From NCBI RefSeq assembly GCF_902770715.1, contig NZ_CACXTS010000019.1, positions 1 to 37,806 on the forward strand: a stretch of DNA of 37,806 bases, written 5' to 3'. Within the stretch, counting starts at the first letter, position 1. The number at the start of each line of letters is the position of its first letter. Position numbers and translations under genes: made by a program. The notes beneath the pieces were generated by a model. That model worked only from the letters and a program-made list of their open reading frames with translations, searched no databases and was not told where the DNA came from. Shown here one piece after another: positions 10,601 to 20,500 of the stretch. Source of the DNA: an uncultured Methanobrevibacter sp. GTDB lineage: Archaea > Methanobacteriota > Methanobacteria > Methanobacteriales > Methanobacteriaceae.

Positions 10601-12811
10601 TATGATATCTGTAAGGCATTGATATATTGGGATGTTGATACTGTATACAATACATTGGTAAATCAAAATAGTAAGTTTAACAATTCAGACTTCCTTTATT
10701 GCCTTAAACTAGGTAAGGAATATATTAATTTGATTAATACAAGTGTTTCAACAGAATTGAATGCAATGATTGACGGTTTGAATGGAAGATATATCCCGAT
10801 CAGTGAAGGTGGGGAGATTATACTTAAACCAATAGTTCTTCCAACAGGTAGGAATATGTATCAAGATCAATCCCGTGAACTTCCTACTGAAGAGGCATGG
10901 GAATATGCAAAAACTCTTGCTCTTTTGACTTTATCCGGATTGAATGACACTACTGAGAAAGTTATAATGGGAATATGGTGTGTTGAAACCGCAAGAGACG
11001 ATGGGGCATTAGTTGCTAGCGTTCTTTATTTGCTCGGTATGAAACCGGTATGGACTGATTCTCCAAGTGCTGGTTTTACTGATAATCATGACCATGATGA
11101 GGAGATGGGTAAAAAAACCAAATCAATGCCTCAATATGTTTTATTAGATGATTTAACTCGCCCAGGCGGTTGGGATAAAAAGAGAATTGATGTAACCGTT
11201 ATCACCAGTGGTTTATTCCGAGATTTATATTCTTCACAATCTATTCTTATGGATAACGCATTTAGAGTTGCACTGGCAAGGTCCTATTTGACAATCACTT
11301 CAAACAAGACTTTAATGAATGGAGAATATGGAAATCAGATAAAAGAAGCTATTGACTTTGTCATGGATGGAATTGGATATTACGGTGTTTCAAAAGAGTC
11401 CTTAGATGATAATTATGTTGCAAAACATTGGCTAGAAGATTGCTTATATTATTTAAGCATAGGATACAATTCAACATATGCCGGTGAATGTGCTATAACT
11501 CGTATTTTTGCACCTCCTAATGGGGATTATGGTGCGGGAATCTCAAAATTGGTTTCAATGTCATGGACATGGAATGACACTGACCAATTAGCTGAATTTT
11601 ATTTGGGCAGAATGGGTAACATGTATTCCAAAAATTATTGGGGTGACACAAACCCGTTAGTTTTCCTTAGAGCTTTATCCAACTCAGACACAATTGTTAC
11701 AAGCCGTAATACAAATCAATATGGTGTTTTGGATAATGATGACTTCTTCGATTATTGGGGAGGTCTTTCTATGGCTGTTGAGCATGTATCAGGTAAAACT
11801 CCAAAAATGAATGTCTTGATGTATGCAAACAGGAACAGCGCATATATTGCATCACTCGAAGAGGTAATGTATGCTGAAATCGCCTCTAGATACGATAATC
11901 CTGAATGGATTAAGGGCATGATGGCTGAAGGATACAGCGGTGCTAGATACATGTCTAATAAGTTTGTAAGTAATTTACACGGTTGGCAGGTAACAAGGCC
12001 TACTTCAGTTTCAAATGATTTGTGGAACAGGGTTTACAACACTTATTATAATGATAAATACGGTTTAGGTGTTAAAGACTGGTTGATGAGTGGAAATAAT
12101 GCATATTCATTCATTTCTATGAGTGGTACCATGTTGACTACAATCCATGACGGATATTGGGATGCAAGTGATGCTACAATAAGGGATATCGCAAACTCAT
12201 GGGCTCAAGCTACAGTTCAAAATGGAGTCGCATGCTGTGACTGCAGTTGTGGAAATATTGCTATGATGCAATGGGCAGTTCAGTATGTCAATCCGGATAT
12301 TTTAGCTCAATTACTTCCTAAATTATATGAAGCAACACGCAATCCAGTATTTTTAGATTCTAATCAACAGGCAGTTGATAATCCTGAAAGTAATACTGAT
12401 GCTTCAAATCCAAATCCGGGTCAAGGAAATGCAATGAATTCAGGTACTGTTTCCAATAATACTTCTTCCGATGTTGTTTCAAATTCATCCTCTTCAAACA
12501 TGCAGAATTCAAATGGACAAACTGTTTCAAACATTGGGGTCAATGGCCAAAGTGAAGCCGTTGGAGATCCTAGCTATCAAGGGGATTCTTCAAGCATAAA
12601 TGAAGTAAGTGATGCAGAAAATGCGAATGTAAAAAAATCAATTGAAATAAATCCGATTACTCAACAATCAGCAAGTGAAGTTGGTTTGTCCATACTTGCT
12701 GTTTTAGGTGTTTTATGTTTGATAGGAGTAATTGCTGTGGGTTATTTCAGAAATAAGGACGATGATGAAAAAATAACTGATTTAGATAAACTTTTCAATG
12801 AAATGAGGTAG
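7652..12811 (+). CDS. Secreted, membrane-anchored CobN-like protein
   Basis: A 1719-residue CobN/Mg-chelatase-H family protein placed outside the cell. An N-terminal signal peptide (KCSYLMIVIILICISFNVVYA) is followed by an acidic linker, then the CobN fold to about residue 1550. Family motifs include HATHEWLPGKEV from residue 778 and DGLGEAIQAKRRG near 815. A cysteine cluster (C1528, C1529, C1531, C1533) lies near the end of the fold. A Ser/Asn-rich stalk (about 1565-1670) leads to one membrane span (about 1676-1698) and a short charged cytoplasmic tail. Cytoplasmic CobN inserts Co into hydrogenobyrinate diamide using ATP and the CobS/CobT AAA+ partners. Those are absent here and ATP would not be available outside, so the role must differ. 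I chose ATG 7652 over the in-frame TTG 7643 because the TATA box spacing leaves room for a leader. Confidence 0.85.
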   Translation: MISRKEKCSYLMIVIILICISFNVVYAQDDGNDTFLSNDIIQQDQAIEEIDNSNLEREDFDESLNFADNEIQSSASSDGKKNSNVTLFIVSDNPGTNILDAASRDLFDEHPNLKENVNIVVRSGAQVKEMDESEFVSLLGSCDGFIGEWVSTDVDAVLTSTLQKYPDLSNKELFLILEPPSGNLNSESSSISLIKSSAINYNKIFSSLGSEELISYFQSTKRGFSYDAVVSFLNGEGAKFGELFNKMVLYKDINDKDNLKNQILYVLNYFGFDVDYDEPSFTGSQQYGIYRDKWFSLEEYKAAYFNPSNTRTIGILESTMYISSQQLHPTYQIIEDLESKGYNVIPVFAAGATPEQLKVMVESFTSAGEDISGFLQNSSKYEVYVDAIVSVVAYGIGGEDFSNTNKFFEETGVPVFRAVHSDYVSNEQWELGTSGLTTEKSDKWWHISIAEAQGIIDATFIGGADGYISDLTGARIVTYIPYERNIELLTDRIDAWADLRYALNSEKAISIVYYNYPPGKQNIGSSYLDSITSIYNILYTLKGQGYNVGDLPDNVSELEDMMLKCGINVATWAPGELEKLANQSDVVLLPVSEYTDWFNNLDEIVKIQVREGPVAYIGELAKRAVELRYNATIGDTIDDWYNQVAALLPDENIDQSTAVLKNIVYALKKYTSTFSPEYYDLFLQYYEEFKQLNVSGLNGWGESPGEVMVVNRNGTDYFVIPGLTFGNIFVAPEPQRGWEADIENLYHCTAVAPTHQYLAAFYYMQTYHPNAMVFVGRHATHEWLPGKEVLLSATDYGSIVVGDVPQLYFYISDGLGEAIQAKRRGFAVLISHLTSPMSYTHLYGNLTVAANLIDYYYNINNNDLKEEFAEQLRDLIVTHDYSTNIGLTKEEVMNLSSVVLVEKVDTFLKSTLSTLYPLGLHALGQYWTEHDLASTVTAMLSFDFDLENYKGETNIFKELSDYLYSKNYDSLSALEREVVLNKSYDICKALIYWDVDTVYNTLVNQNSKFNNSDFLYCLKLGKEYINLINTSVSTELNAMIDGLNGRYIPISEGGEIILKPIVLPTGRNMYQDQSRELPTEEAWEYAKTLALLTLSGLNDTTEKVIMGIWCVETARDDGALVASVLYLLGMKPVWTDSPSAGFTDNHDHDEEMGKKTKSMPQYVLLDDLTRPGGWDKKRIDVTVITSGLFRDLYSSQSILMDNAFRVALARSYLTITSNKTLMNGEYGNQIKEAIDFVMDGIGYYGVSKESLDDNYVAKHWLEDCLYYLSIGYNSTYAGECAITRIFAPPNGDYGAGISKLVSMSWTWNDTDQLAEFYLGRMGNMYSKNYWGDTNPLVFLRALSNSDTIVTSRNTNQYGVLDNDDFFDYWGGLSMAVEHVSGKTPKMNVLMYANRNSAYIASLEEVMYAEIASRYDNPEWIKGMMAEGYSGARYMSNKFVSNLHGWQVTRPTSVSNDLWNRVYNTYYNDKYGLGVKDWLMSGNNAYSFISMSGTMLTTIHDGYWDASDATIRDIANSWAQATVQNGVACCDCSCGNIAMMQWAVQYVNPDILAQLLPKLYEATRNPVFLDSNQQAVDNPESNTDASNPNPGQGNAMNSGTVSNNTSSDVVSNSSSSNMQNSNGQTVSNIGVNGQSEAVGDPSYQGDSSSINEVSDAENANVKKSIEINPITQQSASEVGLSILAVLGVLCLIGVIAVGYFRNKDDDEKITDLDKLFNEMR

Positions 12812-12820
12812 GTGTAATAG

Positions 12821-13528
12821 ATGGATGTAGTTAGCATATTATGGCAATTGGGGATATTGTCAGCTGTTTTGATTTTTGGAATCAAATTAGGATTGGCTAC
12901 AGGTTTGGCCAACATGTCAAAAAAATATTTGGCGTTAGTTTCAATAGGTTATGGTGGAGGAGTTTTAATTTTAACTGAAATTTCCTCATTTTTCACAGAG
13001 GAGATAACCAATCTAATCTATACTTATAATTTCGAATTCTTTTTAATCATGGCTGCAATCATGATTCTTGCAGGCATTTTTACAATTAGGGAATATAAGG
13101 TTTTTGAAAGAAATACTACTGCAGCTACATGTATGGCAGTAATTGCGCCATGTCCATGCTGTTTTGGTTCAATAATAGTAAGTATCATGTTGGTGGCCCC
13201 TACTGTTGGTTTAGGTTTGATGGATTTGAGTTTGGTTGTTGCCGGAGCATTGGTTTTAACAATTGTGCTGACCTATTTCGCATCAAACTATATTGTTAAG
13301 TTCATTGATAAACCGTATCCTATTGTTTTAGGGAATTTTATGTTCTTTTTGGGTATTTATTTCCTGATTTCAGCATTGTTCCTTCCGAATATTACTGCAA
13401 TGATTCAAAATCCAATGGATGCAATTACAATAGCTTCAATGGATAATGTATCAATTGTAATGATTTTAATATTGGCAGTGATGCTAATTGGAGGCATCAT
13501 TTCCAAAAGAACTAGTAATTTTGATTGA
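12821..13528 (+). CDS. DUF2162-like multispanning putative transporter
   Basis: A 235-residue protein with about six to seven hydrophobic segments; the ATG lies 9 bases after the cobN-like stop, with TAGGTG as ribosome site. It resembles the DUF2162 'predicted transporter' family of methanogens. The notable motif is APCPCCFGSI, with C111, C113 and C114 at the start of a membrane segment, plus C104 just before. Pro-Cys motifs at the start of a helix occur in the LysE/CcdA/NicO-like transporters that move metals or electrons, so transport of a metal or of reducing equivalents is plausible but unproven. It overlaps an upstream TTG of the next gene, so translation is probably coupled. Confidence 0.75.
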   Translation: MDVVSILWQLGILSAVLIFGIKLGLATGLANMSKKYLALVSIGYGGGVLILTEISSFFTEEITNLIYTYNFEFFLIMAAIMILAGIFTIREYKVFERNTTAATCMAVIAPCPCCFGSIIVSIMLVAPTVGLGLMDLSLVVAGALVLTIVLTYFASNYIVKFIDKPYPIVLGNFMFFLGIYFLISALFLPNITAMIQNPMDAITIASMDNVSIVMILILAVMLIGGIISKRTSNFD

Positions 13529-13539
13529 TTGGTGATAAT

Positions 13540-14184
13540 ATGGTAACAACAGTTCCCGGTAGTGATATATTAACATCTGGTTTGAATATGATTTCACAGA
13601 GTTTACAGATTCCTGTAATCATATTCCTGATAATCTTTGCAATATTTGCGGTACTTACCCTTGGAAGCTTGGTAGCTGAATATACCTCCAGGAAAAATGT
13701 TTCAGCTAATCTGATTGAAGATCTAATTTATTCCATATCAAATGCAAATTCATTAGAGGAAATAAAGGATTTAATTAAAAACGCTAAAATCTATGAATCT
13801 CAAAAAGTTATTTTAATCAAGATTTTACGTTCAAGTTCATTGACAAATGAGTCTAGACAGACTTTAGCCCGTAAATTGATCGAGTTTGAAGAAAATAAGT
13901 TTGCAAAAAAAATTGAAAGAACAGATATTATAACTCGTATAGGTCCTACTTTAGGGTTAATGGGCACATTGATTCCAATGGGTCCGGGTCTTGCAGCTTT
14001 AGGTGCTGGAGATGTTAACACGTTAGCAAGTGCTATCATCGTTGCATTTGATACAACAGTTGTCGGTATTGGTGCAGGTGCGGTCGGATATTTCGTATCT
14101 AAAATAAGACGCAGATGGTATGAGGAGTACTTGTCTAATCTAGACGCTTTGGCCGATGCGTTAATTGATAAATTAAAACAGTAA
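13540..14184 (+). CDS. ExbB/TolQ/MotA-type proton channel subunit
   Basis: A 214-residue protein with three membrane segments in the family's layout: one near residues 18-43, a cytoplasmic helical region, then two near 128-153 and 158-185. The conserved core is ERTDIITRIGPTLGLMGTLIPMG and FDTTVVGIGAGAVGYFVSKIRRR. Family members form pentameric stators that, with an ExbD/TolR/MotB partner, convert the proton (or sodium) gradient to mechanical work on a protein outside the membrane. ATG 13540 is preferred over TTG 13525 because TGGTGAT sits at the correct distance before it. The next gene supplies the expected ExbD-like partner. Confidence 0.9.
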   Translation: MVTTVPGSDILTSGLNMISQSLQIPVIIFLIIFAIFAVLTLGSLVAEYTSRKNVSANLIEDLIYSISNANSLEEIKDLIKNAKIYESQKVILIKILRSSSLTNESRQTLARKLIEFEENKFAKKIERTDIITRIGPTLGLMGTLIPMGPGLAALGAGDVNTLASAIIVAFDTTVVGIGAGAVGYFVSKIRRRWYEEYLSNLDALADALIDKLKQ

Positions 14185-14196
14185 GAGGTTTTGTCC

Positions 14197-14526
14197 ATGG
14201 TTAGGAAAAAATGTAAAAATAGATTTTCTGAAGGTGAAGAAGACCCTATGGCTGGAACTTCCAATCTTGTGGATGCAATGCTTGTCATAGCTGTTGGATT
14301 ATTGATTTTTGTAGTAATTAGTTGGAATATGCAAAGCGTAGTTTTCCAGGATAATCCTCAGCAAAGTGCTATTCAAGACTCTTCTCCGGATGTGACTGAA
14401 GTGGAGGAAGGCCAAGTATTAAACGATACTCCTGACACTTCTAATAGTTCAGGTCAGGGATATATGGAAATGGGTAAAGTTTATAAGGACCCTTCATCGG
14501 GCAAACTGATTATGGTTGAAAATTAG
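14197..14526 (+). CDS. DUF2149-like protein, probable ExbD-like partner
   Basis: A 109-residue protein with a short basic/acidic cytoplasmic N-terminus, one membrane span (about 26-43) and an outer domain ending GKVYKDPSSGKLIMVEN. The span begins NLVDAMLVIAVGLL, with an aspartate (D26) at its cytoplasmic edge, the place where ExbD/TolR carry the essential proton-carrying Asp (D25 in E. coli ExbD, in an LVDVMLVL-like context). The C-terminal motif is that of the methanogen DUF2149 family. ATG 14197 is chosen over TTG 14191 because GAGGT at 14185-14189 is too close to the TTG. It lies 12 bases after the ExbB-like stop. Confidence 0.8.
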   Translation: MVRKKCKNRFSEGEEDPMAGTSNLVDAMLVIAVGLLIFVVISWNMQSVVFQDNPQQSAIQDSSPDVTEVEEGQVLNDTPDTSNSSGQGYMEMGKVYKDPSSGKLIMVEN

Positions 14527-14541
14527 GGGGCGTGTGGAATC

Positions 14542-17500
14542 ATGAAAAATAAGTTTAAGCTTTTATTTTTTGCAATTTTCATTTTTACTTTATTATTATC
14601 AGTATCCAATGTTTGTGCATCTGATTTGGATAATTCAACAATTGGATTGATGGATAATGAAAATGATTTAAGCCATATTGAAAATTCTCATGATTTAGAG
14701 GAATTACAAGCTACTAATTCAGATTCATCAAATGGGGTGTCATCCAAGGAAGTTTATGTGGATTATAATCGTGGAAATGATGACAATTCTGGAAGTGATT
14801 GGAATAATGCTTTCAAAACAATAGAAAAGTCTTTAGAATCTGTAGAAGATGACGGCGTAATTCATGTCGCTGAAGGAGTCACCTATTTAAGTGACTCCAC
14901 TGGTGCTGAAGGTATTAATATTAATCAAAAGGTTTCTATTATCGGTCAAAATGTTAATTCGATTATTTCAGGGAATAATAATAAGAGAATATTTAGCATT
15001 GGTTTAAATGCGGAAGTATTTATTTCTAATTTAACTTTAACTGATGGTTATTCAAGTGATGGTGGAGCCATATATATTGAAAGCGGCAGTGCCACATCCT
15101 ATGGGAAATTGACAATGTCAAATTCAGTTATATCTAATTGTTACGCAACTTCTCGTGGAGGTGCGATTTCTTCAAACATGGGTTCAATTTCCGATATCAA
15201 TAATGTTACTTTTGTAAATGACAGAAGCGTTTCAAATGGAGGAGCTATTTCTATTCAACAAAAAGGTTCCTTATCAAACATCAATGACTGTAAATTCATC
15301 AATAATTCTGCAAGCAATCGTGGTGGAGCAATTTATTTAGGAACTGGTTCTACATGTTCAATTGGTGATAATAATCTATTTGAAAGAAATAAGGCATTAG
15401 ACAGATATGGTTATGGAGGAGCGATTCACGGCGCAAATGGAATTTCCTTGGGTACTGGCAACATTTTTGTAAATAATTTTGCAGAAAAAGGAGGAAGTGC
15501 ATTATCTGCTTTAAACAGTAAGGATATCACTGGTTCTTTTTGCTTTTTTATAAATAACACTGCAGCTGACTCTTCAATAATTTATGGTAGCAAGGTTGCA
15601 GTTACTTTTGAAAATTGTTATTGGGGAAGCAATACTCCACTTTTCAGTGATTTTGTCTATAATCAAAATGCATGGGCTCCTGAAAATTATTTGGTGCTGT
15701 CCATTTTAGCCAATGACAGTGTCATCAGCGGTAATCAAATTCCAATTGTTGTGGATTTATCCAAAAATCAAAACAATCAAAATGTTGATTTAAGTAATCT
15801 TCCAAAAGATATTTCCATAGTATTTAGTGCAGTTAATGGAGATTTTGATATTTCAAGCCCTAAATTTTTAAATGGAATTGCAACAGCAAATTATATTGCA
15901 AAAAATGCGGGCAATGACACTATAACCGTTGATATTCATGGTGCTGTTTCCACATTAGGCATTAATGTCCTGGCAAAAAGAGGGACTGTTTTTGTTAATT
16001 ACACTGGCGGTCTTGATTCTAATGACGGTGCTGGATGGTCTAGTGCCGTAAAGACCATTTCACATGCATTAAGCATTGTCGGTGATGACAATCCTATTTA
16101 TGTGGCTAGCGGTGTTAATTATCTTGATGATGCTGATGTTAACGGTTTGCTGATTTCTAAAGATACTTCCATTATTGGTGTTGGGGATAATGTAATCCTT
16201 GATGCGAAAAATATAGGCAGAATATTTTATATTGACGGATTCGCCCTTAGTTTATCTAATTTAATATTTGCCAATGCGAATGTTTCAAATGCCAATGATC
16301 AGCGCGGTGGTGTAATATGGGCAAACAATTCAATTTTAAACGTTGATAACTGCAAGTTCATTAATAACACTGCCGGAAATGCCAACAGCTATGGTGGAGC
16401 TATTAACTTAAAATATTCAATAGCAGACATTAGCCAATCCAGTTTTGAAAATAATGCTGCATGGTATGCCGGTGGTGCAATCAATGCCGAAATCACTAAT
16501 GTTTTATTAAATATATCTCATTCAGTGTTTACTAACAATAAAATTTTAAATAATGGCTGGTCAACCGGTGCGGCAATCTGTTCTTATAATACAGTTAATA
16601 TTTTCAATTCAGTCTTTTACAATAATACCTTAACAGATAAAACAAGAAAAGGAAAATCAGTCAATCAATATAGGGATGGCAGTTTAACAATTAAAAACTC
16701 TGTTTTGCTTGATGGTGATTCATCTGTTCATGTTGCAAACATTTCAACAGCTTCACTGGAAGATAACTGGTGGGGAAATAATAATTCAAATAAGGACATA
16801 AGCCCTACATTAAGTTATACAAATGGAAATGTTAATTCATATAGAATATTGAAAACTTCCCTTAATCAGGAAATTGTCCATGTTGGGGATTTAGTTACTG
16901 TTGCCACTTCTCTAAACCGTAATCAGAATGGTGATGTTTTAGGCGATTTGCCTGATTTGCCAATTGTTGTTGATGCGGCCTTGGGCACTGTTATTCCTAA
17001 CGTAACAAGTATTAGCAATGAATTATCTTCAATTTATAATGCAACAGTTTCCGGAGAAGAGGTAATTACAGTAGATGTTTTAGGTATTAATAATGAGATG
17101 TCCTTCTTTGTTAAAAAGGCAATGCCTAAAATATCTATCAGTGATGTAATCACTCCTTGGTCTTTAGGTGTTTATCCTGGTGTAATTAATTACTTTGATA
17201 TCAAATTAACAAATAATGAAAATGCCCGAATAGACAACATAACTATAGAATTACTTTCTAATGAATCCGATGAACAATTGGGTAGTTATGTGGGAGCGCT
17301 TGATAAGGGGTCTTCAACCATATCAATAATTGATCATACTATTCGTGAAATAAATGAAAAGTCAATATGGCCTGGAGCTCAGGATAATAATCTAATCAAA
17401 TTCATTATAAACGTGAAATATGATGGGGAAATAATTTCCTCTTTTAGTGCTGATAAAATACTTGCTTACAATGGATACTTTAATAAAACATATGTGTATG

Positions 17501-20500
17501 GTGGCCATGATAATGTTATTAACAGGAATTATACAATTAATGGGGATATTATTGTATCTACACAAGATGTAAGTGTATATGGAGACCAATTTACCCTGTT
17601 TAGAAATGAAACTTGGAATATTGAAACTCCTGATGATGCCGAAATCGTCAAAGTGTTATTATACTTTAATTACAATTGGGATACATCTTTCTTCCCGGAT
17701 GGTTGGACACTAGAATTCAATGGCCATAATATCCTTGAAGAGTATATGTCTCATGAAATTGATAGGGGCAATCTTGGAATATGGGGTGCATATAACTATG
17801 GTCTTTTGGTATTCGATGTGACAGATTATTATAATGTTAATGCAAATAATAGTTTCATAATTAATAAAACCAAATATTGCGCTTTATATCCTTCTACTTT
17901 ATATGTATTGTATAATTTAACTGAAAGCGACAATATTAAAGATGTTTACTTCAGCGACATTTGTGATGTATTTTACCCATTATATAATCCAGATGGATAT
18001 GATGATTTACTTAAATTTGTCGTGAATTTCAATAATATAGATTTAACTAATTTACATCAAGCTAATTGGTACGTATTCACCGGATCAAGCAGTCTTAACA
18101 ATAAGTTAAGTTTCAATAATATGACAATTTCAAATCCTTTTGTTAATTACAGTCCTAATGATTGTCGCCCAGTTGTATATAACGTAACAAATTTAATTAA
18201 CCAGAACAATGAGGTCTGGTTTATTTCCACTCCTGAATCATCAACTACGGTTGCTTATGAGCAGGTTTTGGTAGTTGAAAGGGGAATAAATACAACCATT
18301 GAGCTTGATTTTAATAATTTGACTTTATTAATCGGTTCTAATGTCACTATTAGTCCTATTGTCACTCCTGTGAGGGCGAATGTAACCTATATCTGTAATG
18401 ATACAACAGTTGCAACAATTGATGAAAATGGTATGATAACTGCAATAAAATCTGGAAAAGCATTGATTACAGTTATTGCTGGAGATGGCGTAAAATATCC
18501 TATCAATAGCACTAACTTTACTTTAACAGTTAGTAAGATTGATTCTTCAATCGCCGTTGATGTCAACGATATTAATGTAGGCGAAGTAGCCGGGTTTGTG
18601 ATTTCTGGTTTGCCTAGTGATGCAACTGGCAATGTAACAGTTATTGTTGGAGGCAAATCTAATTCGGCTGTTGTTTCCAATGGTGAATGCATAGTTGAAA
18701 TTTCTGGCCTGAAAGAAGGAAACTATCAGGCATCCATATCCTATTCAGGAGATGTGAAATATAATCCTATTTCAGATTCAAAAAATATTGCTGTATTCAA
18801 AAACAATCCTCATATGAACGTTAGTACTAATAACATTAAATATGGTGATATCGCAACATTTGAGGTAATTCTTCCTTCTGATGCAACCGGTACTGTAACC
18901 GTCAATGTTGGAAGCAAATCAGCTAATAAAACCATTAAAAATGGCAAAGCTACAGTTGAAATCGAAGGATTAACAAAAGGAGATTATTATTACAATATCA
19001 CTTATTCCGGGGATGACAAATATGTTTCCGCCACTCAATCTAACATGATTTCTGTCGGAAAGACTGAAACAACTTTCGCAGTCGATTCAGTCAATGACAT
19101 TAATGTCGATGATTCCATTAACTTTGTGATTTCTGGATTGCCAACCGATGCTTCTGGAAAGATTACCGTTACTGTCAACAACGGTCAATTAAATTCATCT
19201 AATGTGGTGGATGGCAAAGCATTTATTAGCATTAAAATGTCTGTTGAAGGTTCATTCTATGCAAAGGTAAGCTATTCGAATGATGAAAAGTATATGGCTA
19301 ATGCAGTGGACGTAACATTCAATGTAAATAAAATCAGTGCCGGAATTGGTGTTAATGTATCTGATATTAATGTTGGTGATTCTGCTAACTTTGTTGTTTA
19401 TGGTTTGCCTAGTGATGCTACGGGCAATGTAACTGTGAGTGTTGATGGCAAATCCCAATCTGCAAGGTGTTCTAACGGTAAGGCCACTATTAGTGTTGTT
19501 GGCTTGGCATTTGGTTCTAAAACTGCCACAGTATTTTACACTGGTGACTATAAGTATAATTCTGTTGAAGTTTCAAAGCAGTTTTCTGTAAATAAGGTTA
19601 ATCCTTCTGTTTCAGTTGCAGCTCCAGCTATTGATTATGGTTCTGATGCTGTTGTTACTGTCACTGTACCATCTGATGCCTCTGGCGAAGTGACAATCAC
19701 TGTTGACGGCAATGATTATGTTGGAACTATTGAAGATTCTAAAGTTACATTTGCAGTTTCAGGTTTAACTGCTGGAACTAAAGTATTGGATGTCAAATAT
19801 GGTGGTGATGGTAAGTATAATGAAAAATCTATTAGTTATTCATTTGAGGTAAATAAGGTTAGTGCAGCATTATCAGTTGATGCTCCTGCAGTCGATTATG
19901 GATATAATTCTGTTGTAACAGTTAATTTACCGTCTGATGCTACTGGTATGGTTACTGTTACTGTGAACGGCAAGTATTATAATGCTACCGTTAAAAATGC
20001 TATGGCTAGCGTTTCTGTTGGTAAGTTAAATGCCGGTTCTCACGATGTAGCTATAGTCTATAACGGCGATTCCAATTATGTCAAAACAAATGTTTCAGAT
20101 TCAATAACCGTTAATAAGATTGTTCCGGCAATGACAGTTGCTGTCGGTGATATTAATGTGGATGAATCTGCAGTATTCAATGTCACTTTACCGGATGATG
20201 CTAATGGTAGAATTACAGTTTCTATTAATGGCGGTAAATCCACTTCTACTAATGTAGTGAATGGTAAAGTTGATATTAGCATTAAAATGTCTGCTGAAGG
20301 TTCATACACTGCAAAAGTAATTTATTCTGATGATGAAAATTATATTGATGATGAATTAAATGTAACCTTTAATGTGAATAAAATCAAAACAACCATACAC
20401 GTAACAGTAAATAACATCAGCGTTGGTGAATCTGCAGTTATTGTAGTCTTTGGTTTGCCTTCAGATGCTGCAGGTGAGGTTACTGTAACTGTTGATGGCG

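Noticed and set aside
13800..14288. 162-codon open frame on the minus strand
   Set aside because: It lies wholly antisense to the ExbB-like and DUF2149-like genes, has no ribosome site, and its translation resembles no protein; it is a shadow of conserved coding sequence.
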